Shown: positions 34,096 through 48,000 of the stretch, piece by piece
Layout of the letters: each line of letters opens with the position of its first letter
How positions within the stretch are numbered: position 1 is the stretch's first letter
NCBI RefSeq assembly: GCF_014529535.1
Contig: NW_023503608.1
Location: forward strand, 3,038,001-3,102,000
Source of the DNA: Bradysia coprophila
Taxonomy: Eukaryota > Arthropoda > Insecta > Diptera > Sciaridae
DNA: 64,000 bases
Direction of reading: 5' to 3'
Translations under genes and position numbers: made by a program
Notes under the pieces: generated by a model
Databases searched by the model: none
What the model saw: only the letters and a program-made list of their open reading frames with translations
What the model was told of the DNA's origin: nothing

Positions 34096-34656
34096 CTTAT
34101 CTTCACTGGTCAGGAAACGAAAAAATTTTGATTGTATGAACAAACACGAGTCGATAGCAGAAAAAAGTAAATATTTAAAAATTCACTTGCATTACCTTCG
34201 TTAAATATTTTCGTAGACAAATGATTGTGTCATTTACGATTATGGCGGCCGACTATGCTAAAAGACACACCCCACAAAAATGGTTTAAAAATGATATAAG
34301 CCGTAGCAGCCAAGGTTCAGAACCTTGGTACCAGTTCACTGGCATCAACACAAGGCTAGAATTATTTCAAATAGAGATCCTTTTTGTATGCAAAATTTAA
34401 AAAAAGAGAGGCCTCAAACAGTTTGTATAGATTTAAGCTCTACTTCACAAGATTGACGCTGTCAGCATGTGGGTATTCTGTCACTTCAGACAAACAGTAT
34501 TTTCATGGATAACAAAAATTTAAAGTTTTTTTTTTGTTTTTTAAATGTCGCAACTCGAAAGACCGAAACGACTGCAGTGCCATCGCTGATTTTTGCGTGA
34601 GGACGAGAACGATTTCCACACTCTATTCCAAAAATCTCATTTTACATTAGACAAAC

Positions 34657-34755
34657 AGAGAGATGCTAATATGACGACTGGGGCGTCGCTTCGACGGATA
34701 GAGTGAATATTTTCCATCGAAACAACGACCCTGTCGTCATATTAGCATCTCTCTG
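34657..34755. repeat. Inverted repeat with about 23-bp perfect arms
   Basis: CAGAGAGATGCTAATATGAC... at 34657 is the exact inverse of ...GTCATATTAGCATCTCTCTG ending at 34755, enclosing about 50 bp with a further GACGGATAG/TTTCCATCG-rich centre. Compact MITE-like hairpin. Confidence 0.7.
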
Positions 34756-35247
34756 CGGAAAGAACGATGTTCAAATCGTGGCGCCTCGACAGTCCAACCT
34801 AGGCCTCCTCTACAAGGCTGATTCTGATGATATATTGATATAGATTCGAATTTTTCGAATTTTGTTGACCTGAGCAGAGCATCCACCTGTGCCGTGACTA
34901 ACGTTTCAAACCAAAATAGCTCGAAATCTATTACGTTTTTTAGAGCCTCTTGGTTTCTTTTGAATTCGGTTGGTTATTGGATGAGACAAAATTCCATGAA
35001 GTTTGCCGTAAGAATATTATATTTCGAGCTTTTTCAAAACGAAATTTCGCTTATCATGAGACAGGCTGGACAGGCTATGAAATTTGTAAGGTGTTTCAAG
35101 TGGTCATCGAAATCGGTAAAATGTTACTTGTGCATCTAAATCGTATCGACAGGAAACATCTATCGCATTGTGATAACGAATGGCAATTCGTATTTAATAT
35201 TCGATTCGCCAGACATAAGAACAACAATGTGACAGTGAAATGAATAC

Positions 35248-35399
35248 TACCATGACAGAGTAAAGTTAGCCCTATGTTTCCACTCAACAAAAATTACTCC
35301 CTACGAGATTCGTGAGAGAGCAAGCTGTCAAGCAAACAAAGCAAAAATTGAAAAAAGAAAAATTTTGTCTCTCACACGGAGTACTTTTTTGGTAAGGGG
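35248..35399. repeat. Interspersed repeat, relative at 31902-31957
   Basis: Starts CCATGACAGAGTAAAGTTAG and ends GAGTACTTTTTTGGTAAGGG. Both end regions are found, inverted and fused, at 31902-31957. The first 15 bases also resemble the hAT-like terminus CACGGCAGAGTAAA. Confidence 0.4.
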
Positions 35400-35577
35400 A
35401 AATCAAGCTCACTTGAGTTTACATATCACACCTCTTACAACCAATGGTAATTCACTTTCTTGTGGACTCACAGAAAGTTGAATGATTTTGATGGCCAGTC
35501 AGGATTCGACGAATTTTTCATCTTCACAATTTTTTTGAATATTAAACGAACCGCAATTATTCGGTCAACACGCAGTT

Positions 35578-36942
35578 TTATTGACTTTCTTGGACAATGT
35601 CTTGTTTATATACAAATTCACGAATGTAGCCCGCTGACGAACAACTCTTCTCGCATGTGTACACATTTATTACTCCCCAATCCAACCCAATGTCTTTCAA
35701 GTGATTCAGCATTTGAGGCATTATCTATTGAATGAAAGAGTAACATTAGCATGAGTCCCTGATTAAAAAGCGAATTTTTTTTTACCTGAAATTCAAATAC
35801 TCGCTTCGACTGGCATTGCTCGCATGACGGCACCTGTTCATTGCTTAACGTATTTTTCGACGATATCCACAATGGTTCACCGGCTCGATTGTATCTCAGC
35901 ACTTGATCGTTGTTCCAAGCGATTCGTTTTTTGAATTTGCCGAATGCTTCATCTTCAACATTTTGTGCGTACGGCATCAGATCGCCTTCAGTTACATCTG
36001 GCATATCGTTTACCGTTCCGGATTGCATCAATTCCTGGTATTCTTTCATTCGACGTGACTCGGATTGCTCCACGGTTTCCTTGACTGGTTCAACACTCTC
36101 TTCCGATTCTAGAACCAATTCAAATTCAGGGAACAGATGTGTCGATGAAGACTTAGGCTAAAAAAATTTACCGAAATTGAAACACGGAAAACGGAGGCGT
36201 GAATGTATGACTTACACAATCATTTCCGGTCATGCATTGCTGTTTATGTCCGTTTTTCCAGTCAAGCCTCTGATGACTAGCACCACAGTAGAATACACCT
36301 TTGCATTTCGAACATGCGAACGGGCCACGACATCCACACGTTGCGCATAAATTGACAATGGCTTTTGTTTCGAGCTAACAGATTAAAAGCATGTGATTTA
36401 CGAGCGCTGACACAACTGTATATCATTTATACTAACCAAATGTTTATCGTCAGCCGGTGGCTCGAAGGGATAAAATTTATTTACGCGAGGAAGTTGACAC
36501 CGGAACGCTATCACATTTCTGAAATTGTAAGACTATGCGTAAATGTCGTGAACGGTTTGAGATCAGTATCGAGAGATACATACTTGGAACAGTTGACTTC
36601 CCAACAGGCACTGCTTTTACAGACAAACACATAAATTGTTCGATGAAAGCAGTCGTCACTCAATTCCAGCGATGCATATACCTAAATGTTGGAATGGAAA
36701 ACCTAATCTTCTGCGTTCTATTTTTATGAAACAAGTTGACATACCTGGCAAAGGAACACCAGACATTCGCCGCACTTCACGCATTTGATTTCATCTGGCA
36801 TGGGAAGATTTTCTAAATCCAACCATGCAGGCCGTCCTCCTATTTTGCTGGGAAAATAAGTGTTGGTCAACAGCCATTCTTCGCATTCCTCAGCAAATCC
36901 CAAATCTATATCGCTACTGACGGTAACCGTAGACGATGCCAT
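35578..36942 (-). CDS. Zfrp8: PDCD2 / Zfrp8 (MYND zinc-finger ribosome-biogenesis chaperone)
   Basis: Six exons on the minus strand: 36942-36745, 36681-36584, 36518-36437, 36374-36216, 36157-35786, 35724-35578, joined in frame to 351 residues, close to human PDCD2. The N-terminus LGFAEECEEWLL ... FPSKIGGRPAWLDLENLP is the family hallmark, followed by CVKCGECLVFLCQVYA and FRCQLPRVNKFYPFEPP. The MYND zinc finger is CATCGCRGPFACSKC ... YCGASHQRLDWKNGHKQQC at about 136-172. The C-terminal PDCD2_C domain has KRIAWNNDQVLRYNRAGEPLW, CEQCQSKRVFEFQ (zinc-binding cysteines) and VYTCEKSCSSAGYIREFVYKQ. Known role: dedicated chaperone of ribosomal protein uS5 (RPS2); in Drosophila it is needed by stem cells. 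All zinc ligands are intact. Confidence 0.96.
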
Positions 36943-38088
36943 TTAATTTTTGTTGAAATTCACGCAAAATTCAAAAAGAACTTTGAATACAAAACGTGCG
37001 ATTCTGTTTACCTTTTTTGACGGAGTTGTCAAATTAAAAGTTCGACGACAGAGCCATCTGGCATGAATTTATTAAAATTTCCATTACCGACTTTAGATTT
37101 TTTCGTTAACAAATTTGAATTTGATTAAGTATAAAGGCTACTGTCACTGTACGTTTACAGGCAAATTAGAAGACTGGGATATATAAATCTTGCACCAAAT
37201 ATAAGTAAAATAATCACAAACGAAAATGAGATAAGGGAATCTCTGATTTTTTTTCTCTATATTTGCTTCTCAGCAAAGCCCAGCAAATTGCCTAAAATCA
37301 TGGCTTATAGCTTCTAGTTGTGTGTATTTGGAGGTTTTTCGACGAAAATACGAGCGTTAATGCTTAGAAGCAGTTCCATGCTAAAATCAACAGTCCACAA
37401 CAGAAACGTTTTTATCATATTCCAACCTCCTTTAATCTGTTGAATCAAATGCTGGTCCCGTAGTCTGTCCAACAAATATTTACAAGTATTGTAATTAAAC
37501 TTCGAATTATACTAAGAACAAAAACCTAGGGCAGTTTCTGTATTGGATTCTGTTTTTATGTAACTTCTTTCTTTTGATCTATCTTAATATTTAAAAGAGT
37601 TTGGAACCACCGTGATTCCATGAAGTAATTATACGTGTCATTTATGCCGATAATATTCTTTGCGTATAAAAGATTGCCGAGTTCGTTTGTTGCATAAGCA
37701 ACTTCGGCACAATTCAGTTCGCTGATTTCTCATTTCTTGCATGTGTTGCTCACCTAGATTTTCTAAAACGTTTCGAGTTTTCCTAGAGAGCTGCATAGTA
37801 GGACTAGTAAAAAATCCACTGAATTCAACATGCAGTTAATCTACAATGTCAAATTAAAAAATAAAACATAAACTTGAAACATTGGTATGGTTTCAGGTTT
37901 CGTTGAAGTTCCATTTTCAAGAATGGTCAACGCTCACGATCGCTCTAACGTGTAAGGTATTTCAATAGTGAAGGCAATGAAATAATAAACTCTTACAAGG
38001 TCTGTAGTCTGTACTCAGTATCAGATTATTGTATTGACGGTACAATACAAGTAATTTCTAGGGAGAGCCTATAAACGGCGATTTAACC

Positions 38089-38770
38089 TGTTACGGCAAG
38101 TATATGACCAGTATTATTATCGGGTCTATTACTTCCATCGATCGAATCGGTTGATTTCAAATCTCGTACTGAGGGTTCTTTTGAAAAACAGCCTACCGAA
38201 ATCGGACGCATTTTCCAGTGGACTTTTATATGTGCCTAGAAGACTAGAAGACCTAGAAGACCGAAGACTTACACTTACCTCGAGCAATTTCAGTAAGAAC
38301 AGTGTAAGTCTTCGGTTGAAAACTTCAACTGCACATATTTCAGTGTCGATGAATTTCAAACCCCATAAGTGACTATTCGGCTTAATAGTATATGTGATTA
38401 CCTTTCTAATGACACCCCACACGACCCTGTACGGCTCGTGTAACTGGAGAAATTTTTGTAAGAAAAGTGCAATTTTTGGGTTTTTGATCTCCTTTCACCA
38501 GCCACACAAACTTCGAAGAATTTTTTTGAAAGTGGTTTTGGCTTCTGGGGTCGAATACCTTTCTAGGCACATATAAAAAAGTCCACTGGAAAATGCGTCC
38601 GATTTCGGTAGGCTGTTTTTCAAAAGAATCCCTCACTTCAATTGGTTTAACATGCATTTTACTATATAAATGACCGACCATATTACCCAGACTTTGTCAT
38701 TATTTTTGTCGTTGTTATCGATAACAGATGATGAATAGCCGTATGAGACAGGTCAATCTCATCAGATTAG
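38089..38770. mobile_element. Non-autonomous element with long internal inverted repeat
   Basis: The left end (GGCAAGTATATGACCAGTAT ... GGGTCTATTACTTCCATCGA) and right end (TTTTACTATATAAATGACCG ... GTTATCGATAACAGATGATG) recur at 41665-41885 with the middle removed. Inside, about 64 bp starting TTCTTTTGAAAAACAGCCTA (38172 on) are repeated in inverse orientation ending near 38633. Between them lies a smaller hairpin (ACCGAAGACTTACACT / AGTGTAAGTCTTCGGT). No coding capacity. Confidence 0.65.
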
Positions 38771-38930
38771 TCCTTTCACTTACCTGATTCGCTTAGCTGG
38801 TGCTGGATCACTGGGGTAAAGAATCGAAACCGTTCTTCCTTACTTTCTCTTCAAAAATTTTTTCTTAAGGCTCACAAAATTCGATTTGTTAGTTAGGATT
38901 TTCCTTTTATTTGAATATATTAAGTGTATT

Positions 38931-38936
38931 TTTATT
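38931..38936 (-). promoter_or_regulatory. Candidate poly(A) signal of Hr51
   Basis: TTTATT on the plus strand (AATAAA on the coding strand), about 150 nt beyond the Hr51 stop codon at 39086-39088. Confidence 0.35.
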
Positions 38937-39085
38937 CCCACAACATAATCCTTATTTGAATTAATTATTATAATTATTCGCTTGTTGAGTCGTAATTGGT
39001 ATATATTTCGAGAGGACTTTCATCTTTTTTTTAAATAAAAATTAAATTTTTTTCACTTTTTTCACTTCATCTTTTGTTTGTTTGA

Positions 39086-42000
39086 CTAGTTTTTATACAT
39101 ATCACATAATACTTTTTCCATTGGTGTGTTCCCAATAGTCCGTTGAAAGTAGATCGATTCAATTTTATGCGAATTCACGATGCGCAACAGCGGCAACATC
39201 AACAGCAACCTTCCAAATCGAGCTATTTGAGCTGGAAATTGACCGCGACAATGTTGTGATAGCATGACCTTTATAAAATCGAAAGTCCGGTTAATTAAGA
39301 GTGACTACTAACTCATTAATGGCTTTTTCAACATTACCTGTGCCTGGTCTTGGAGATTTTCTATCTGTGCTGGATCCTTGAGACCCCGAGTTTCCGAACG
39401 AAATAGGACTATCGCCTTTAAGCACGCGAATTCGGCTGGATCGACTAAGACGGATTTGAAGCGACAGAGCGTATCGTGCAATGAACGAATATCCAATGCA
39501 ATCTGAGAAATTGACTTGAGTCATTAAAATCTGCTATATTTCTGTTTCGAGTATCATTTTTTCACTCACCTGTTTGTTTAATCCGTTTCCAATAACATTG
39601 TTGCAATGTTCCGACACCGAGAAAAGAGCACAATTCGTGGGATCAAGAGGCATACACCATTGTATGGCATTTAGAAGAAATAGCTCAGCCCACGATTCTT
39701 CTAATAAAATCACCTGTAACGAATTACGAACAAAATTCATGAATTGTCTTTAGTCACCGGAGAGGAATTCGTATCTTTTACCTGATCCCGGAATGTCAAA
39801 CTAGCAAAACTTGGTAGATTTTTCGCCCATTTAACTGCCATAAAAAGTAGCCGAGCACTAGTTTCGTAAACTGTTTCTTGGGTATGGGCGTAAAGCGATG
39901 GTGTAACGAAATTAGGAACTGGCAGAGGTACGTCATGCGAACTGGGCTCTTCGTCGTTTGTGACATCGATGGAATCGTCTGAAATCGATAAATGCTCCTA
40001 ATTCGATAGTTCGATTCCTGGACAGGTCTTGTGAAAATAGCGGAGAACAGTCAATCAATCAACTTTCAGGAAAAAAAAAATGTTTCACATAAAGGTGGTG
40101 CTAAATTTGATGTACCAGAGAACCAGTAACACTATCACAATATGAATCCGCAGATAGTCCTTTTCAACAAACTGAGAGAATATGTAGCGCTTACCGTATA
40201 TGTAACAAGTTAAGTTATGGGGGAGGATTATCGAATTCAGACCTGCACTTACTTTGAATCATCAATTGATATGCATCTGGTTCAAATCAAATAAATCGAG
40301 TATATTGAAACATACCCTTACGTTTATATCTTTCTCCCTCTGACGACTTATAAATATAGTTGTCTTGCTCGCATTTGTAATAACGTTTCATATACTTCTA
40401 GCTCTAACGACTTTGATAATTCGCTGATTCAAATATAGTTTTCTGACTCACATCCAAAGCAACAGCCCAATTAAATCTAGAGAGTTCGTAAGTATGCTAA
40501 CAAAAAGAGTGATTTTCTGCTGTACGGCAGCATTGTTCTTTTGATTGTTTCTGCTATGGATATTACTTTTTTACAATGTTTTGTTTTCCTTAGGGTCGAA
40601 AGTGACTTATTACAACCCTGGGGAAAACAAGAAAATTTCTTAGGAGTCAAACGCTCGGTTTCGTCTCGGATCAATAAAATTCCCACGAACATTTGTGAAC
40701 TCTTTCGATTTTTATGCAATTTAGTGATGATATGTAATTTACGCAGCCTGTGATCAATGTCGTGTGAACGTATTTTATCGCACTAGTGCGATAAAGGATT
40801 TGTAAGGGGCTTATCTTCGGTATGCAACACGAATCGTATGCTGGTATATTATCGCACACGACGTCTTGCCAATCTCGGCTTCGCCTCGGATTGGCAATCT
40901 GACATCTAGTGCGATAATATACCTCCATACGATTCTTGGGAAAAAAATTGTCGCACTTCAATTGACCCTACTCATTCCACCGAGGAATTTCCATGCTCTT
41001 GCCTTCCAATCACTTTATACGCTAAAATTAATCATATTTTACGATTAAATAAACCGTATACCAACTGGCGGGTGACGTTACTCACAAGTTAAAATACATT
41101 ACCATTCAATAACAGCATGAATAAAATCATCATTTATAACATCGTTGTTATCCTTTATTACAATAATTTTACGAAGCAAAATCAATAGGAGAAAATCGGC
41201 GACATTTTACGAAACACTTCTGTGTATTGGCATCAAATGAAAAGTAAAAAAAAAGAAAGATACACATCGTGTATATTATAAATGGTGGAGGACGTATACA
41301 TATCATTTTATACTCTGTGCAGAGTAAAAAAAAACGGGAGTGAAAAAAAACCACTTGATCCCACTTTGTCGTATTTTTTGATTTAAAATCCTCTGCAAAG
41401 CTATTTGTTTGATTGAATTTTTATTTTTCATTTTCATAATAAATCCCTTTGATTTGCATTTAAAGTAAAAAAAAAACGTTCTACGGTATCTATATGGGTT
41501 TAGAGAAGCGGTGAATTTAATTCAAAAAAGAAACCTTTTCGGTGGACGGTTTTTTGATGTGATTTAAGAATAAGAGTACGGAAAAAATATGTTGAACTAG
41601 AACGACTACATTATATGACTATCACATTAGAAGCCTTTGCTGTAAGATTGATTCAGTTGGCTGCTTAGCCTGTTACTGACGGCAAGCATATGACCAGTAT
41701 TATTATCGGGTCTATTACTTCCATCGACCAACGTATTTTTAATCTGCTGATTTCAAATCTTCTACTTCAACTTTTTTAACATGTATTTTACTATATGAAG
41801 GACAATATTACCCAGAGATTGTCATTATTTTTCTCGTAGTTATCGATAACAGATGAATAGCCGTATTGTGACATGCTAATCAATTGATCTTTAAAATTCG
41901 GAAATTCGGGAAACTACGCGAGCAAATACTGGGACAGTTGCTATTTGATATTGGTGACCAATAGAAGGAAATAGTACGTCAATGGAAAGAAATAGTACGC

Positions 42001-45000
42001 CAATAGAAGGAAACAGTAAGCCAATAGAAGTAGATGGGATAGAGTTTTCTCGCGTAGTTTCTTCCTCGCACACAATGCATCCTGGAGTCAAAAAACGCTG
42101 TATGCCAAGCAAAAACCGAAGATCTGTAAATAAACGCTGTATGCCACGTGAAATCATGAGACAAAACATCGGAATCACATTTGAAACAAATTTTTTGTCT
42201 CATGTTTTACGCTACACTTTTGTCCAAAGGGGTTTTTTCCAGACCTATTTTGTCTAGACATTTTTAGTCTGAATGCTCTGCTGAATGTTACCCCTACAAG
42301 CAAATTAAATAATTCGAGGAGGGAGCATTCGGCATTTATCGATCAAGCTGATGTAAAGTTGAAATTTTGTTTAGAAATCTGTTATCGACAACGATGACAA
42401 AAATAATTAATGAGCTCTGGCTTGCATTGTTTATGTAGTAAAATGAAGGGTTAAACAAATGAAGTAAAAGATTATGTGCTATACTTTAAACAAAAGAAGA
42501 CACATATTTAATAAATCCAAAATCGCTGTTTCCTGCCCAGACCTCTACACTTTAGTTCTACGCTTAGGAGGCGACCCATACGTGCCTAACACGTATCTTG
42601 CATTCATCAAAATATTCAAGAAATAATTTTCCAACTCAACAAAAGAAACATAAGACTTACCATCATTATCGATACATTGATTCGGACTCGCTGAACCAAC
42701 TGAACTGAGACTTCCTCGTGCATTACCCGATTGTTCTTGGTTTGGATTCGGAACTGAAGCAATTAGAAAACGCACGCTTTCAGTAGGGACTTCACCATAA
42801 AGCAAAATTCAATTTCTTACCGGGTGTTAACGATCGCGTCATATTGTTTGGTGAACTGGGTGGAATCGAACCACTTGACGAATTATTCGACGATACCATA
42901 GATTTGACGTTGTTGTTACTCATGTGTATGTCGCCATGGTGATTGTTGTTAGTGTTCAATGAGTTGTTGTTCGTCAACCCGTTCAGACCATTCGTCATAG
43001 CGGTATGATGATGAACCATACTGTTTGTCAACGACGTTATTTGACTATGATGTAGCAATTGGTTTGTGGGTAGAGACGACATTGACGGTGGTGTTAGTAA
43101 ACCGGGACCGTACCTGGATGGTGACATTAACATTGGTGGGCTAAATATAGGAGACCGCAAACATCGCATTATATGCGTCGGGTGGACTTATATTATGTAC
43201 TTACCCGAATACACCGACGGCAACAGCAGCTTCTCGCAGGGCTCGTCCCTGTTCCATATCACGAAACGCTTCCGGACGAATAGTGGCTGTATTTCGTGGT
43301 TGGCGTTCATTTTGAACGGCTGCAAAAATAAATCAAATTTTAATGAAGCATTACCGATGAATTAGAATTTAAACTTGTTAGAACGTTCATCCGTTTCAGC
43401 TATATTTAACTATCTTATCGTATCATACATCCATCAATTTCAATACACCGAATTCACTCTCTAAACTTTTGTTTGGCTGTTAGCTTTAACTGATCCACTT
43501 CGTAAATTGTTAAATTGACTTTCGCACAAATCGAAGCTGAAATACGATATCCGTGACACACCAAATTTATTTATTCGCTAAACAAAGTTTTTATTTTTAT
43601 TCGCGAAAAACCATCTTACTAATGAAAAGCGCATCAGTTACCCGTTTCCAGGGTGAAAAAAAAACTTAAATTACTTTTGAAAGTTTTTATTTCTATTTTC
43701 GTTGTTTTTGCACATACCGACGGCAAACACATTTAACGTATGTTACTACATGGATGTTGTAAAACTTTTTATCCGACGTACAAAACAATTTTCAAACGAG
43801 TGCAAGTTATAGGTACGCGATGCGAGCGAGATGAAAATTATTCAAATTTTAAATGGAGAGATAGACCAGCGTATCAGATGTTGTCTGCGAACCGAACAAA
43901 ACCACCGAACCATTTTATATTTCTGAGGATTAAATAGACGAAACAACATCTTAACTATCATCGAAAATATTGTTTAGGCTATACTGTACAAACTACGTCT
44001 ACAGGCACTATCCAGAATCCAGATATTGTGTGAGTAAATAGTTGTGGCACTTGTGAGTTTGGTTTTATCACAAAATTGTTAGCTCACGTAATGAATTACT
44101 TTCGCAGCGTCCAACCAATGTAATCTAATTATGTCCTTGTATTTACAGCATTGAAACGTAAAAATACAATCGGAGACGCAATTTGTTCAAAGCTTTCAAT
44201 AATTTAAAGGAAGAGATTATTGGCACCGGGTGTTTGTTCGTTCTTAGGGAATTGGTTCTTTTGCGAAATATAACGTGAAGACGGGTTGTTCGATACCTTT
44301 GAATTAATCCCTTTACGAAATATAACGTAAATGCGTTTTATAGAATACTAGGGAATTCATCCTTCTACGAAATGAAACGTTTAGCCGTTTTGTTGGATCC
44401 TGAGACGAAATGTAACGTAAATATATCGAACAATCCGCCATTACCTTAAATTTCGTAAAAGGACGAATTCCCTAATATCGAACCAACTACCTTTACGTTA
44501 AATTTCGTAAAAGGACGAATTCCCTAGTATTCTACAAGACGCATTTCCGTTATATTTCGTAAAAGGATTAACTCCCTAGTATCGAACAACCCGTCTTTAC
44601 GTTACATTTCGTCAAAGGACGAATTCTCTACGATCGAACAAACTATATTTACGTTACATTTCGTAAAAGGATGAATTCCTCAAGATCGAAAAATCCACCT
44701 TTACGTTACATTTCGTAACAAACAAGATGGATTCCCTAAGATTGTGTATAAAACAAGTTTAATTTTCAAAATATCCGGATTTCTTATTCAAATTTTAATT
44801 TTTCCTGGTGCCAATAGTCTCTTTATAATACTGTGGCTAATGGCAACGGGTGCGATTAGCATCAGTATAATAAAGAGACTATTGACAGCTGGTGCCATTA
44901 GTCACAGTATAATAAAGAGACTATTGACAGCTGGTGCCATTAGTCGCAGTATAATAAAGAGACTGTTGGCACCCGGTGCCAATAGCATATTCGTAATTTA

Positions 45001-48000
45001 AAAATCGTTGTAGTCTTATTGACCAAAATTAATTGCCAATAAATTTTCATATTTGCCTTTGTCGCAAAGAACAATCAATTTCCACGTCGTACACATTATC
45101 CTTCATTTTAATTTTAATTGTTGCATTGCCAGAAACAAACGCAATCATATAACAAAATCATTATCTCTTTGAGTTCGTACAGTGCTATGTCAATTAAAAT
45201 CGTAATGTACAGATATATATGTAACGCATGCCTTTATGCAACATTATTGCAACAACAGAGACATATTGTCAATACTCATAGAATGAAATACATTATAGAG
45301 ATGGCCCCCCCAACCCAGAACAACACCTCATAATTCAACTAAAAGCCCAGAAGGTATTCTCACTTTGAAATTGGTACGTACAAAACCAGAATTAACATTA
45401 AAAAGGCACGTGCGTTGTCCCTAAAAATGAATATCAATCTTATGTGGTAAATGCACCACCTATGGTGCTTTGCAGTTTTCCAGTTTTCTAAATATTATAT
45501 TATGTAGAACAACGCATATCCTCTCTACCCTTTCAAAATATTTGTCACCGTGTCGTCGTTTGCGGGCAAAAAGACAAAAAGCAGTATGAAAGAAGAATTG
45601 TGTATTTAGTGAAATGTTAGACTGTTTCGTTCAGCATGTGTGAGATGTGGCAGAGGGATGAATAAATATTATTTGACATTTATTGGGTAATTTGTATTTC
45701 ATTAATTGAGCATTTCTATGGAAACCGAGCTTTTCGGTATACTCACACAAAATGGTAGAGTTAGATGGATGATGTATGGGATGGTATATAAGTATACGGG
45801 GTCGATGAGACAATTTTTTTGGTAAACGCTTCGTTTGGATTTTCATGAATGAGTTATTTTCAATGTGACCCAATTTGAATGATATCAGTTTTTCGGCAGA
45901 TGATAAAATACTGATTCTAGATATCCCTTGGAGCCCTTGGATCTTTGGAACAATCAGAATTTATTTAGTTGTCTCTATTCAGGGCAAATTTTGGGTAATT
46001 TTCCGGAATTCGCGGAATTTTTCAGAATTAAAATCCCCAAAAAAGCCTCACTGTAATGCACAGCAATGTGCATTATATCAAAACAAGCACAACGGTTTTC
46101 TTCCTCGGCAGACTATACGTGCAATGAAAGTTGAACAAGGAAAATAATAAACATTTTGCATTCCATAAGCTATTCAATTTTTCCGTTGTCATCGTTTCTA
46201 CGGTCTCGTCGCAACATCTTTATTTCGAGTGATTTCACATGAACAAATTTTAGAGACTCGAATCGCAGGGATTGCTAAAATGCGAACAATAATTCAAATG
46301 CGAGAGATGTAAGAGCAGGTGAGTAACCGTAACATTTTGCCGGCAAAAACTCTAACGTTGTTTTCGGTGAAGAAGGGAAATTTATTGGATTTTCTTACAT
46401 TCGAAACACCGTTGAATTTGAATTCGTTTATTTAAAAGCAACTGAAGGAGATAAAGAGCCCATTTGCAGACGTTAATTTGTTTTATTCAATTACCGTAAA
46501 TGTGGTTCACTCAAACGTTCCGTCATTGACTATAGTGTAATCCTCAAACACCGCATAAATAAACGCACGCGACTGTTAAAATAATTGCAGAAAAATAGCT
46601 CACTTCCTCCAGCCCACTTTATATTCGTAAATGGTTAAACTCTCTGTGGTGTATGCATATTAGGTGTAAAAAAATTTTACTTTCTGGTTTATGCGTTTTC
46701 ACACATTTTAACCCTTGCTCATATCTACTTTAATATTCATACGAACAGACTTGACACATATCGGTCACGTGCACGCAGCATTTTACATTACGCGACAACA
46801 TTGTTACCGAAAGTAATTATCCGGAATCAAAAAGATTTCACAAACATGTTTCGCTAAATGAGCGATTTGCATAAATGAAATACACAATTTCAATGTATCA
46901 ATTGATTTGAAATGAATTTAATGAGATGAATATGTGCAAAACAAATACTTGACGTACTTTATGCGCCCGCTGTTCATATGCTATGAATGTGTTTGGGGAC
47001 ATTGGACAATTATTTAAGCGTAAAGCGGATAGACTTTTATTTATATTTCGTAAGCTGTAAACATTTGGCAGAGCACGTAACAGAACGATTAAGATGTTTG
47101 TCTCAGTTTCGTTCACACCCGATTCAACTGTATTGGGAGACCTGACAGTAGACGTTTAATAGTTATTAGAATTAGTAGCGCAAAACTACGGCATATTGAA
47201 TTTAAGAAGCTCATTGAATTTCATTAAGCTACAAAGTTCAATACTATTTCGTCGTCAGAATACCTGAGATCTCCTGAGTTTTCAATTCCAGTCAAGTCCA
47301 TGGAAGATTTCAAAATATTCAATTAAAACAGACGTTTCTTACTAGAATGAACGAAATTGCTGCTATATTTTTTCGTTACTTAATGTGCATAGGCTTCTAC
47401 ACCGTTACACATCGTTTCACTCAGACCTGCCGGATTTCAATTTGCACGTCCGAAGGAAACTCAAATGTTAGGCCTAAAATCTCCACCACCACCCTGGTTT
47501 AAGCATATGTGCAGTGCACATTGTGCACTAAGAAAGAGAGAATAATGAACCCACTAAATCTAGTACTTCTTTTGTTTATCGTCAAAAATTTGACATAAAC
47601 ATTCTGTTACATACTTCCATGGTTTTGCATTTATTTTTCTGTACAAGAAAAAAAATAGCTAGATAGAGGTCTTCATTTAATATTGCCGCCGTTGTCTCTG
47701 TTACCGATAGCAACAATCTCATATTTACTTGTTTTCCTAGTTTTATTGCTTCGTACACACCGATCGTGAGACTATTTTTTGCAAATGAAGAATGCAAGGT
47801 ATGAGAAATCAAATCGAAATTTGGAGATAAAATTTTTGTTGTAAATACGCGCCCAAATGTTAACACCTTAACAGATATTTATGCTTTATACAAAGGAATG
47901 AAATTCCATCAAAAAGTTTATGAATAAGTTGAAAACCCCCAGAGAGAACTCTAAAATTAAAATTTACTGACGAATCTATTGACTCCTCATAGCCGATGCG

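Larger units (their letters stand above)
34096..35577. other. Region between PDCD2 3' end and PWWP gene 5' end
   Basis: About 1.5 kb between two genes on the same (minus) strand. Contains an inverted repeat (34657-34755) and a repeat with a relative at 31902 (35248-35399). Open frames (81-97 codons) overlap each other in different frames and have no family match. Confidence 0.5.
36943..39085. other. Region between Hr51 3' end and PDCD2 5' end
   Basis: About 2.1 kb between two minus-strand genes. It should contain the Hr51 3' UTR (right) and the PDCD2 promoter (left). Most of the right half is the repeat element at 38089-38770. No additional gene recognised. Confidence 0.5.
39979..42660. other. 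Hr51 intron (2.7 kb) with several small elements
   Basis: Non-coding intron before the first LBD exon. Contains inverted repeats at 40832-40934 and 41910-42061 and a deleted element copy at 41665-41885. About 42360-42470 is an inverted fragment of the right end of the 38089-38770 family (CTGTTATCGACAACGATGAC). Confidence 0.6.
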
